64,000 nt of DNA from the NCBI GenBank assembly GCA_015680685.1, contig MNCI01038293.1:491737-555736 (forward strand), written 5' to 3'. The DNA comes from Gnetum montanum. Its lineage: Eukaryota > Streptophyta > Gnetopsida > Gnetales > Gnetaceae. Made by a program: the position numbers and the translations under genes. The notes beneath the pieces are model-generated. The model was given only the letters and a program-made list of their open reading frames with translations, was not told the origin of the DNA and made no database searches. Positions 24,404-34,830 of this stretch are shown piece by piece (the stretch's first letter is position 1; the number at the start of each line of letters is the position of its first letter).

Positions 24404-24625
24404 GTGCAGTTTTACCAACAACCTTTGTTTAAGTTCACACTGTCTAAGGAGAGAAAGTGGAAGATGGATTCAGTGGCTAGGGAAAAGTGTGTATGTAGGT
24501 TATGTGGGTCTCAAAACCTTGAAGATGAGCAGCATGCTTTTCTTAGTTGCCATTTCAGTAAACCATTGATGTACAAATATACTATTACCACCAAAAATTT
24601 GAATGATTTATTTTTGCTGTATCTA
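24404..24625 (+). pseudogene. LINE C-terminal zinc-binding fragment
   Basis: The frame contains CRLCGSQNLEDEQHAFLSC, a C-x2-C-x9-H-x4-C pattern with the EDE-H signature of RT-associated zinc fingers, preceded by RKWKMDSVAREKCV. In the same orientation as the endonuclease/RT fragment at 23170-23890, so both may come from one LINE whose middle was lost and replaced by the minisatellite. Confidence 0.5.
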
Positions 24626-24629
24626 TAGC

Positions 24630-25257
24630 CATGTAGTTGAGTCAGTTATTTCTTTTTAGCCTGTATTTCTTTCATAAGATGAATGTATTGACTGTCCAAT
24701 AGTTCATTTGAATTTCTGAACGTACAATTGATTATTGTTTATACCTCTTTATAGGACTCTTTGACAAGGATTTCATAATAATGATAATAATAAATAACCT
24801 AGAAAAGTGAAATACTGCGTCATTACGTCTCCTGTGACCTTTTTCACACAATATCATTACGTATGATAAAAGTCGAGTTCATTTGAGATTACAGAAAGTT
24901 GATCAATGAATTCAATAGAAAGTATGTCTAATGCGTACGTACTTTGTAAGCAAATAGGTGCATAGGGTTGTATAGATGCATCAGTTGCGTCTTTGCTGTC
25001 CGTGCAAAATGCAATCATATAAAGCAATAGCAAACCAAACGCCTTTTCGGATATGTGTATATTTAGATTTCTGTGGATGCAGAACAAAAATTCAATCAAT
25101 CTAATCTCGAAAACGGAAGGTTAACAATTCAGTAAAAGTAAGACGACGCAACAAGTAGCTATGCTATTTAGATGGCAATAGCAGAAGCTTAAACTTACGA
25201 GTGTCCTCCGAGAAAACAGATTTTTGAAGAAAAGTAACTCCATTTGCAGAGGGCACA
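24630..25257. other. Downstream flank of the mTERF gene
   Basis: No domain-bearing frame. On the minus strand, CTCGTAAGT at about 25203-25195, about 55 bases beyond the mTERF stop, is a fair 5' splice site, so a 3'-UTR intron is possible. No acceptor can be chosen. Confidence 0.35.
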
Positions 25258-26322
25258 TCAGGAGGAGGAGGAGGATGCGTCTGGCGAAGAATAGATGTGG
25301 GGAAGCTCAGGGAAGCGATCGACAAAAGGGTCGATGTAGCGACGGCGGAATTGATGCTCAGAAAGGGGAAGGCAGCCGAAGTGGAAGCAGCCGTAGCTGC
25401 CGCCACGGCTTTTTGGGAGGAGCTGACGCGCGCGGAGGGCATCAATGACGCGAAGGCGCGGAAGAAGGCGCTGCTGGGGGCTGCACGTCAAGATGATGGG
25501 GTACAAAACGATGGCGTGGAGGGGCCAACCGCGGTCACGAGCAAGCTGCACGCGATGCCGAACAGTCTCGGCACGCAGATACGTGACGTTGATGGCGCGG
25601 CGCAGCAGCAGCAGCGCCTGCTCCTGGCTGAACCCAAGATCGAGGAGGAGGCCACGGGCCGAACGCAGATTGCCGCTGCTCACCCGGAATACTGCTGCCG
25701 CAAAGGCGCGTTGGAAGCGCGGCGTCCCCGGCTGCAGCCCCAGCACCTCCTTCACCGCCGCCACGCCCTCCCCGACGCGCTCCGGGGACGCGCTCAGAAC
25801 GCGCGGGTGCCTTGCCACGACGCTCGCCACTCGTCGACGCCCATCCCCCTCGCAGCAGCCCGCAAGTGACGTCAGCTGCTCCAACCTGGGCCTCACGCTT
25901 GTTTCAGGCTGCGAGTACAGCAGCGCCTGGTTGCGCATAAGCACCGCGCACATCTGCGGCGCGCTCAGGCCGTACTCCTGTAACAGACTCAGCGTGCTGT
26001 CCAGCCTCTCCAACGGTATGCCGCTCAGCTCAGACCTCCGCTTCGGCTTCAGCTTCAGCTTCAGCTTCCGTTTCTTCTTCTTCTTCTTCTTCTGCTCCTC
26101 CATTCGCGGGCTACAGCTGCTATTGCCGTTGCCGTCGGCGACCATCCACGGCGAGCCCATGGAGGAGGACGTTGACATTGCGGAGGCTTCGTCCTGCTGC
26201 AGCGTGCAGGAATCCAGTGCCACCGCTACCGTCGCTGCCTTTCGGCCTTCCTTTGGCTGGAAGATTGCGGGTGTCGCTGCTGCTGCGTACTTTAGCCGTG
26301 ACAGCATGCGAAACCCAAACAT
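25258..26322 (-). CDS. mTERF-family protein (organellar), 354 aa
   Basis: Plant mTERF proteins bind nucleic acid in chloroplasts or mitochondria and act in organelle gene expression. The frame is uninterrupted. I start at ATG 26322 (MFGFRMLSRLK): an in-frame stop lies upstream and the earlier codon at 26358 is GTG. Residues 1-60 are rich in Arg, Ala and Ser and suit an organelle transit peptide. Residues 77-96 form a Lys/Arg-rich tract (KKKKKKKRKLKLKLKPKRR) encoded by simple AAG-like repeats. Residues about 103-340 show mTERF-type helical repeats: LERLDSTLSLLQEYGLSAPQ, ARHPRVLSASPERV, LLDLGFSQEQALLLL, RDRGWPLHAIVLYP and the usual C-terminal block LPLSEHQFRRRYIDPF. It ends with a Ser run. GC-rich against AT-rich surroundings. 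Absence of introns is common in plant mTERF genes. The individual family member cannot be named. Confidence 0.88.
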   Translation of the reverse strand: MFGFRMLSRLKYAAAATPAIFQPKEGRKAATVAVALDSCTLQQDEASAMSTSSSMGSPWMVADGNGNSSCSPRMEEQKKKKKKKRKLKLKLKPKRRSELSGIPLERLDSTLSLLQEYGLSAPQMCAVLMRNQALLYSQPETSVRPRLEQLTSLAGCCEGDGRRRVASVVARHPRVLSASPERVGEGVAAVKEVLGLQPGTPRFQRAFAAAVFRVSSGNLRSARGLLLDLGFSQEQALLLLRRAINVTYLRAETVRHRVQLARDRGWPLHAIVLYPIILTCSPQQRLLPRLRVIDALRARQLLPKSRGGSYGCFHFGCLPLSEHQFRRRYIDPFVDRFPELPHIYSSPDASSSSS

Positions 26323-27776
26323 GAGTCCTTGCACCAAATGCCAGGTCCTCCCCAGCACGATTGCTGCTGATGCGATGGAAAATTAAGCAAGTCTGCGATC
26401 CGTTTGCAATTTTGCTGTAAGGCTTCAAACTGTGAAATAAGAATCCAATAGTTTGCTTTCTCGAAAATTTACAACCCGCGGAAATAAGGCGGAAGGCAAT
26501 TCTAGAAATTGAGGACGGTTACTATGTATTTATTTATTAATAATGTGTTGTTTGCCTATCATAAGATTCCGAAACTCCAAGTTATCGGTAATGCTCAATC
26601 ATGAAAATTGAAAACTGAAATGCTTTTTATTATTTTTAGAGTTTTTTTAGGATTTTTAGGATTTATTAGATACAAGAAATATAAATAGTTTATTAATAAA
26701 GATATTGAGTTTCTGTGGTGCTATCTCAGAAAGTCTAATTAAATTACTACCTATAATTTACCATTTGTAGCCATAAGAGCAAGACATTCTAAGAATATGT
26801 AATGCTCATCTTCAATTGCTTTTTGATTGCAGATTCTCTTCTCGTTTAATCCAGTCCAATCTTTCTATTTTTATTCTAAAATAATGGAAGATCAATCTTG
26901 CTCAATTGATTTGACAGCATGAATGATAAGATATAGAATAGATAAATAAGCTGTTTTTTTGTTGATGCCTTTTTAAATATTATTCAAGTAGAATTATTTC
27001 AAGTGATAGAATATAGGAGCAAATAAATAAGCTTTTTTTTAGGTAGAATTGTTTTTTTTTAAATTGGGTTACTCCAAATGTGCAAAAGTGTCTTGTTTTT
27101 AATACTCTTACAAAGCTACCTTATGTTACAATGTAGAATATCCATCTCAATGTTCATTTTTTAAACCTTTCTCTAACAATGATCATTTATATAGTTAAAC
27201 TAATACAAGTTGTCATAGAAATTGAAGAATATCCTTTGTACCAAGAATCAAGCGTCCTCTTGAGAAATTGCATCACCAACGCAATTACGCTTCATTCATT
27301 CCAAGTAAATGATCAATTGCCTCCAGTGACGAAAATTAAGACCTTCCACTGAAAATATAATAAACAAGTTACCCACCATAGTCATCATGTAGCAACATAG
27401 TTTCCACGGGCAACCAAGATTACCATATACAATATTGACTAAAATTCATTCTAAGATCTCCTCCCATGACCCTCCACATACTATGAATGAATTCAGAGCG
27501 TTTGTTAGACGGCTTCGTTTCAGGAACTTTTTGGGCCATAAAGGCTTTTGAAAATCTCTACCTCTCATCCCTTATTAGTGGCTATCATATGCCTAAATTA
27601 CATTCCACATATCCAAGTCATGAAATTCCCACACATTTGCCTTTCACCTGAGGATTACATCCGTTCGTACTATGATGCTCTGGAATCCATTTTCAGACCT
27701 TAACCAGAAGCCTCCCCTAATCAAGAGACTTCTCTCGACCCTCAGAAAACTTAAATAAGACCATTCATATCTTCTC

Positions 27777-27837
27777 AAACTTGACAACAAAAATCAGGAG
27801 TTAGCAAACTTGACAACAAAAATCAGGAGGAGTTAGC
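27777..27837 (+). repeat. 29-bp tandem duplication
   Basis: AAACTTGACAACAAAAATCA followed by GGAGTTAGC occurs at 27777 and again at 27806. The second copy has an extra GGA. Confidence 0.85.
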
Positions 27838-28171
27838 GTTGTGAAGGCCGGGGTGCCGGATTCTGAAAAAACAAATAATAATATTAAAAAATTTTAAAAT
27901 CAGTCTAAAAGAAAAAATCCATGCTTTTTAAATTTTCATCCTTACAATCAATATAAAAAGGATCAGAAGAACCCTCACAGAATCAAGAATTGTGTTTTGG
28001 ATTTCAAATGTTATTTGGAAGAAGCTACCCGCCCTTCGCACCAAATTTTCTTTTAACTTAATGCTAAAGGTAAGCTACAGCTGTGTCATCTTGAAGCCAA
28101 ATGTTCTTCAACTTACAGCTTTGTAGGCTATACTTGTTTCCTAAAATACACAAACTTATTCACCTCAACAA

Positions 28172-28478
28172 GAGTTCCTGGAGCCCACTTCCCGTCCACT
28201 TCTTATTTAATTCCTAAACTCAAACCTCCTACCAGTAAACAATTCAGCCATCCAATTTGCCCACTCACTGGTTCCTTAAACCCACCTTGGTTTCTTCCTT
28301 ATTTGTTTTCCCTATTTTGTTTGCTCAACCTTCCCATTCCACTTATTCTGTCAGCCATCCAAGTTGTAGCTCACGAGTTACTGGAACCCACTTCTTGTCT
28401 TCTTGATTATTTGTTTCCCCTATTGTGTCCCCTCTTATTTGCCCAAACTTCCATTCCACTGATTCTGCCACCGTCATG
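28172..28478 (+). repeat. Three imperfect tandem units of about 100 bp
   Basis: Units start near 28172, 28263 and 28374. Shared elements are CTGG--CC-ACTT/AAACCCAC, TTATTTGTTT-CCCTATT, CTTCC-ATTCCACT-ATTCTG and CAGCCATCCAA. The open frame over 28303-28533 is a by-product of this repeat. Confidence 0.65.
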
Positions 28479-29960
28479 GATTTGCTCAACCTTCAATATT
28501 TCTCTTTTCACCTTTGATGAAAAGTCTGTATAATCAGGGATTCCAACTAACTAATGATGATGATTATTTTCAAGCGCATTCCCACCTTAACATCTCTACA
28601 GACAAGTTAATTTCAAACTTGCTACTTTATTTCTTAAAATTCAGCGGAAGGCTGAAGGGAAATTTAATGTTATGAAATTCGTTGGAAGCTTATTTGAATA
28701 GGATAGTGTATTCAACGGAAGACTTATGTTTTAGAATTTAATAGATCATTCCAATAGGTTAGTAGATTCAGTGGAAGATTATTTCCATAGGTTGGAAATA
28801 ATTTTTCAGTAGCCTCTGTTGTTTAGAAAACATAGTGTTCTGTTTTTCTAAATTGTACAACTTTATTGATGACCTTGATTAATTAAACATTTTGCTATTT
28901 GTAATGGTTCTCTGGGAGAGATTTAGACATTTATAACCGACTTTGCCTTTATTGGTTTCTAGTATGAATTCCCTAGCTTTTTCTAACAGCTTCTTAATCA
29001 AAAAATCTGATTTCTCAGCAGCTGCGAAAAATAGCTGACAGTCGATTAAATTCTCTACAAGATCAAAAAGTTCTTAGTCAAATTCTTAACAATTTCGGAG
29101 GATGCCGATGTCCATACTGAACGACGCAGCTAAAAATTTTTCCCTACATTTGGACTTGATTTGGTAGCACAATGTTAAGACTTTTGCAGCTAAAACTATG
29201 AAGTACCAGGAAATGCCCCTGTACTGTGAACAAGTCGTTCCTTCTTCAACTTGTGATCAATTGCAAAAAAACTTGATGCTCTAAGAGCTTGGAAATGCAA
29301 TCTGTCCGGTTAGAAATTCTGAAAACTCAACGTCTGTTTTCAACTTCAGAATTGCTTTTTTTTTTTAATTAACCATATTCACAACACTGAAATTTCTTTG
29401 ATCCTAGAATATTCATAGAGTCACCCATGGAAAGAAATCACAGAAAACACACAATGATTTAAAGGAACCTTTTTAATATCCTTTCAATACAGGCAAACTC
29501 ATAAATTATCTTCCCAAAACTGACCTCAACCGTGCTCTATAATATGAAATCTGACCATTCCTCTGAACATTGGATTTCTACCGTCTGAAATCTGAATCCA
29601 CCCCTTGCACATTCTGAACTCTAAGTCAAAATTTAGATTTGGAAAAGATGCTATCTTAATGACAACGATCATTTGCATGTACATGCCAAAAACAAAGAGA
29701 ATTTCCTGAAAACTATGGTTAAAGACACTCATCTTTCATGACATTTTAACTATGTTCGCTTTTACTCTGAATTGAATCAAGTTATCAAATAGAAGCAAGT
29801 ATGCAACGAATTACAATAATGGATGGGGAAATTCTCTCCCATAGTGCCTTCTGGTACAAATAAAAATTCTGGTTTCTTTCTGTAGAAATCTAAAAAAAAA
29901 TTGATCACGAAAGGATATTTTTAAAAATGGCATGTGAAAGCACTAAGAACAACCAACATC

Positions 29961-32123
29961 TTAATGCTCTACATCAATATGGCCACTGACATCTCGTTCA
30001 CTATGCATTTCTTTGCCACAAATGGGACAGCTAACTAACATGGCCCTCTCAGACGGAGGCCTCGACGCAGCTGACATTGATGCGGGCAGGTTGTCATCAT
30101 GACGAACATCATTCATTATTGACTGGAAACCTTGAGCCGCATCATGCAATGTCTGATGTTGTTGGGTAGGAGGTTCCCTTTGAGAATGCACCGCAGTTAT
30201 GTGAAGCTCCATGTCCTTGAGCATGATAACTCGAGAACAAAATTCACAAGGACAAGTTCTACATCCGCAGTCACTCTCATGCTGAGTAAACCCTCTTATT
30301 TTATCTCGAACATCAGCAGCCGAACCTCCTGCTTGAACCATGTCACCACAGAACCTACAAGTGATGATTCTGAAAGGGCATTCCAACGCCTGATGGGATA
30401 CCTGTCATCATTCCCAAATAACAAAACAACGTTTCCTGTATGAGAATATGAAAGAGCAAGAAATACAAATGCATAGAAAGAAATATATGTGCTAACAGCT
30501 GCAACATTCTGTAGTAAAATTTCCTCTAAACAGATTGGCTGCGTACCATCTCTTCTTTCTCCAATACAGCTCCGCACGCACAATTGAGAGGCTGATGGAA
30601 AATTTGAACATGCTTCTCAAGTTCTTGGCGCCCAAACACTTTGCCGCATTTGAAGCAGTGCACATGCTTGTCCAATTCATCCTTTTTAATCACGGCCCCG
30701 CAGCCTTCGTGTTGACAAGTCACGTTGTTCCTGCTGCAGTAGGCTTCATGAAGGAAAAAGGTCGCGGCGGGAACAAATTTTCTACAATTGGAGCACTGTG
30801 CACTGTCTGCTGTGGAAGGCAACAACCCTGTGCTGGTTCCAAGAGTCTGCCCAGCAGAAGCCGTTTCCGAGGGGCGCCCAAATTCCACGGAAATCCTAAA
30901 TCTGGCGCTTCCTCTGAATCCGAAGACCCCGATGCTGAATCCGGCAGGGTCTGCAGGTTCACGATTGTTCAGACGGATCGCTTTCGAGCGCGGATCATGA
31001 CAAGACCAGTGGTGATTGTACTGCGTGGGAAACAGAAGGGGGTGCTTGGAAACGTACAGATCGGCATCCGCATCGCTGGAATCGTCCAAATCCAGTCGAA
31101 CCACAGCATCCAAATCCGAGGCAGGCAACGAGAACTTGTAATAGCTGAATTGCCCTTGGGCAACGCCTCCAAATTGGGGCTTGCCGGGAACAAGGGGGAG
31201 CAGCAGCGCACCGTCGGAAGAATCGGGGGGCACCAAATCGACCTCCATGTCAGTTTCAATGACAGATACAGCAGGGGCGGGTCTGAGCTCCAGAACGCGA
31301 AGGTCGTACTGGGCAGGGCCGTGGCGCACCGTGATGGTGTCGCCCTCAGTCAGGCTCGTGAAGGGCCGCAGGGCCGTCTCCAGAAGAGCGCGCTGGTTGG
31401 GCAAGTCTGAGAAGCCACCCCACGCCGCCTGCAACTTGGCGTAATTGCCCTTCGGAAGCCGCACGTACCGCACGCGTATCAAAGAAGACGACGAGGACGA
31501 AGACGAGGCTGAGCGTGAGCCACTTTGAGAAGCCGCTGAGGACAAAAAAAGCCTCCGCCAGATTGCCGGCGGCAGCTCAACGAAACCCTCGGCCGCCGTG
31601 AATTCCAGGACGCCGGAATGGCATCTGAGGGCGTCATCAGCAGCAGCCGAGGGCACAGTCAGCTCGAACAACATGGGACCCCTGTCAAGGGCGTGCTGCC
31701 CGTCAAGCGCGTCGAAGGCCGAGGGCGGCAGCTTTATTTTGTCGCCGGAAGCCTCGAATGGCAGGGCTTGCAAAACGCAATTGAATTTAACGCCATCACC
31801 GGCAGCCAGATCCTGACGCTCCCGCTCCTCCTCTCGCTCTCGTTGCTGCAACCGCAGTCCGTCGTCCGTCATATACATACATACATACAGGACAATCAAC
31901 AACCCAACAAATGCGTACAAATACAGTTTGTGGGAAAATTAAATGAACGTACCTGCGCAACTTCGAGACGGCGGAGGCGCTGTTCAGCTTCAATGGCCTC
32001 GCGGCGGAGTTGCGCGTCCTGTTGCGCTTTCCTCTCTCGCTCCAGCCTCAGCCTGGCCTTTTCCTTCCTATCCTTCTGCTCTTTCTGCAGCTTCTCCTGT
32101 GCCAACTTGAAATCCAAATCCAT
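29961..32123 (-). CDS. UFD1-domain / zinc-finger protein, 3 exons, 636 aa
   Basis: UFD1-type domains bind ubiquitin and the Cdc48/p97 segregase. This plant protein resembles the Arabidopsis UFD1-family protein At4g15420 (PRLI-interacting factor K) in domain order. Exons (minus strand): 32123-31953, 31845-30547, 30401-29961. Introns are 107 and 145 bp, GT-AG, phase 0. Residues 1-75 are a charged coiled coil starting MDLDFKLAQEKLQKEQKDRK. The UFD1 domain spans about 78-262 (GDKIKLPPSAF, GPMLFEL, LPKGNYAKLQ), broken by a Ser-rich insert at about 162-178. About 284-378 resembles a PPC-type beta domain (YYKFSLPASDLD, DADLYVSKHPLLFP, SIGVFGFRG). From 408 a run of Cys/His fingers follows (CSNCRKFVP, CFKCGKVFGRQELEKHV, CRFCGDMVQAGG), ending in a C2H2 finger CPICGKEMHSERDVSGH. 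All joints keep the frame and the protein looks intact. Confidence 0.9.
31846..31952 (-). other. Intron 1 of the UFD1-like gene with GTAT microsatellite
   Basis: Donor CAG|GTACGT and acceptor TTGCAG|CAA. Contains a (GTAT)n run near 31872-31889. Removing it joins EVAQ to QREREEE in frame. Confidence 0.85.
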
Positions 32124-32145
32124 CGCTTCTCTCTCTCTCTCTCGG
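32124..32145 (-). promoter_or_regulatory. GA-rich leader just upstream of the UFD1-like ATG
   Basis: Minus strand carries a (GA)n run ending a few bases before the ATG at 32123. Such CT/GA leaders are common in plant 5' UTRs. I cannot place the transcription start. Confidence 0.4.
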
Positions 32146-32439
32146 TTTCTGCGATTCTATTCTTTCCGCTATGGCTGTCGCTCGATTTTTGCAAACGTTA
32201 TATTTGGATTTGCAGAGGCACAATTTATCGGTGTACGTAGTTGGACTTGCCTTGCCGCATACACCTTCTGCCAAGTCGCGAAGCTTCCTGGTCCCGGTAA
32301 ACAAAGCCCCCGTTCTCCCGACTTCAAGGACCCTACCCCTATTCGCCCATCGAAACGGTCATTTAATGCCGACATAGTCAGACGATCTGACGTTCATGCT
32401 AAGCGCAGACTCTTCAAAAAAAATTTGTTTTTATAAGCC

Positions 32440-33164
32440 CAAAAGACTTTTAGACATTGTTGAAAATGACCTCTTTCAAGTTTTGCTCGGCAAAAACATA
32501 AACATAGGATTAGCGGGCAAACTATATACCAATCCACATCTGCTAGGTAGCAAATGCATAGGAGCGGGCAAACTATATACCAATCCACATCTACTATGTA
32601 GCAAATGCATAGCAATTACGAGTATGCATGACATATATACATGGCCATACATAGTACTTCAATGAGTGCATGTGGTGAAAAAATTCTAAATATAATTGAT
32701 AATAAATATAGAATTTGTAAAATAAAGCAATCAAACACTCAACCTTGCACTTATTACTCCAAGTGCATACCATTGTTCTAGTTGGTTGATACATGAAATA
32801 TTTTTTATATCATTTAATCATGTGTCTTTAGGTCCCACCCATGTCTCTATGGTGAAAACCTCTTCGTCAAGAGTATCTAGTACACTTCATTAGGCCCAAA
32901 TTGTCTCGCCAATGGTGATGAAGTGGGTTGCTCGAGATCCAACTCAATAGATGTTTCTCACCACCTTGAGAGAGGTAGAAAGGGAAGTTACTTCTCAGAA
33001 GAACGTGCTGCTAAACAATGCGTTAAGAAGGTGATGAGCAATGAGAGCTTCCAACACTCAACCATACAAGTGACAAATGCGCACATGCGACTATATCGTA
33101 ATCTATGGATGGAACAACGTAAGTGATGAAACCTGGTATGTCAAGTAGTTGAGTCATGGTGATA
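32440..33164. other. Flank between gene island and retrotransposon nest
   Basis: No coding frame with support. Contains the 51-bp tandem duplication and, at its right end, a polypurine-tract-like motif directly before LTR A. Confidence 0.45.
32513..32611 (+). repeat. 51-bp tandem duplication
   Basis: GCGGGCAAACTATATACCAA starts at 32513 and 32564. Both copies continue through TCCACATCT and GTAGCAAATGCATA with three or so differences. Confidence 0.9.
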
Positions 33165-34314
33165 TGATAAAAAATCATTTTGTCAAGTGTATTAGTTAAC
33201 TAAGATATTGTAGATGTTATATCCCAGATGCTACATAGTATTTGCTTTGTAGCATCCTTGTCAATGCATCTCAAATAGTTGCTATATTGTAAATGCTATA
33301 TCACATCTACTATATTGTAGATACTATATCACATCTACTATAACTTAACTACATCCACGTATCCTTATTGACGCATCCTCGTTGATGCAAGCAAATGCAT
33401 TAACGCATCTCCATCAACACAATGCCTATATTTACCTATTGATGAATTGTCATTGTTGGGCCATGTCAACGAGATGCCGTCAATGCAACCCCATCAACGA
33501 GATCACGTGATCTTGTCGATGCAAGGTTTGACCCGTTGACATGTACCCATCGACATGGTACCCTATTTCTACCTATAAATGTTCATCTACTCACTGCATT
33601 TATGGCAAGTCTTTCATAGTTGTAGCAAAGTGCTTGCAATTTTTCCTCTCATAAGTTAGAATATTTTTTGAGTACCCATAATAGGAGTCAAAGAGTGTAC
33701 GAATCTTTATTCAAGCACTGTTGTACTTGAGCACTTCAATGTGGATAACAATGAAGATAAGCTTTTATGATAAACCTTGTAGCACTTAGATTAGATTAAT
33801 TGTTTCCTTATGCATTTAATATTTAAGCAATTTACTTTAATATTTTAAGTAATTAATTAATTGATAGCAATTAAATAGTAAACATAAATACGACCACTTC
33901 GAGCATACGTCTAACACTTGGTAATCCTAGTAACACTTAACATTTGGTAACCCAATAGCACTATATGTGTTCAAGATGTGTACGACAAGTGGAAACAGAT
34001 GCTTATGTTAGGATTAGTTAAGTGATAGCTAGTTACTAGATTAGTTAAACATTAAATTACTTTATTCTTTATTCTTGTTCATTAGACGACTTAAATGATA
34101 AAAGATAAAATGATAAAAATCATATGCCTGGGTTACACTTAACCATACCCTTGAACTTCAGAAGAGAAACTAGGAAGACAATGATTACAATGATTCATTT
34201 CACCTCCTAGAACCAATGTACTTAGAAACCTAAAGTCTTTGGAATTCGACTAGATCGCTGAGTGAATGTTAGTGATTCGTATAGTTGGGCATAAGGTATA
34301 CTCACCACTCATCA
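33165..34314 (+). repeat. LTR of element A (about 1150 bp)
   Basis: Starts TGATAAAAAATC and ends CTCATCA. TATA box TATAAAT at 33574-33580. U3 carries many CCATCAAC/GTTGATGCA-type motifs and repeated ATGCTATATC/TAGATGCTACA-like segments. U5 aligns with LTR E (about 33650-34314 against 10820-11521). Confidence 0.8.
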
Positions 34315-34333
34315 TTGGCGTTGTTGCCAGGGA
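34315..34333 (+). other. Primer binding site of element A, tRNA-Asp type
   Basis: TTGGCGTTGTTGCCAGGGA directly follows the LTR. The tRNA-Asp-type PBS used by Athila elements is TGGCGCCGTTGCCGGGGA. The differences are transitions. Confidence 0.85.
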
Positions 34334-34467
34334 CTTTAGTTAGCTATGTGCACTATCTAGGACTTAGTGAAAATTATTCAATATCGTTGGATCAAACCTT
34401 GAAATCACAATCATTCTAACTAATAACAATGGTAAAAAGCATCCTATTATTTTCTTTTAATTCAAAA

Positions 34468-34830
34468 TGTCTTCTTTTCATAGGGATGATTCTCTATTGA
34501 AATTTGAGCACACATCCAATCAAAGGAATGAACGATCAAATCAACCAATGCCCCAATAATGTTGAGTGGTAGATACTCATCTCGATGAGTATGTGCCCCA
34601 CTTCACATTTGTCCTGCATTAGGATGACCAGATGTAGTGGAGGAAGATGGAGGGCAACATTGTGTTGCTGCCTAATCGATTAGATCTTGCTATGCTCCAA
34701 CAAACTCTTATGATGTTGGGGATCTTGGGCTCCATGCTGAGTACATTGTGTAGGATCATGACTCTAAGGATTACCATCCCACTAAGGCACAACGTAAAAT
34801 TGATTAGCAACAAGAGAAGCGCTTTGAAGC
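34468..34830 (+). pseudogene. Element A gag, N-terminal part
   Basis: Starts ATG 34468 (MSSFHRDDSLLKFEHTSN), placed as in B (MSPSSYESASPT). It runs through YVPHFTFVLHQDD-like sequence, matching FILHQDE of B, up to the insertion point of B at 34830. Stops occur near 34559-34640. Confidence 0.6.

Larger units (their letters stand above)
26323..29960. other. Intergenic region between mTERF and UFD1-like genes
   Basis: Should hold the mTERF promoter (near 26323-26600) and the 3' end of the UFD1-like gene. No clear TATA box could be chosen. AT-rich, with no coding frame that I can support. Contains the two tandem repeats listed separately. Confidence 0.5.

Noticed and set aside
25445-26386. Long plus-strand open frame (313 codons) and a second one at 25297-25869
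   Set aside because: They lie opposite the GC-rich mTERF gene, which has clear family motifs. GC-rich coding DNA leaves open antisense frames, and these have low-complexity Arg/Ser composition.
26120-26428. Minus-strand frame overlapping the mTERF start, considered as an upstream exon
   Set aside because: It is in another frame from the mTERF ORF, and no splice sites were found that would join it. ATG 26322 gives a complete protein.
28303-28533. 76-codon hydrophobic frame between the two genes
   Set aside because: Produced by an imperfect tandem repeat of about 100 bp with no start or splice support.
30535-32436. Plus-strand open frames of 291 and 272 codons
   Set aside because: Antisense to exons 1 and 2 of the UFD1-like gene. 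They cross its introns and promoter and have no recognisable domain.
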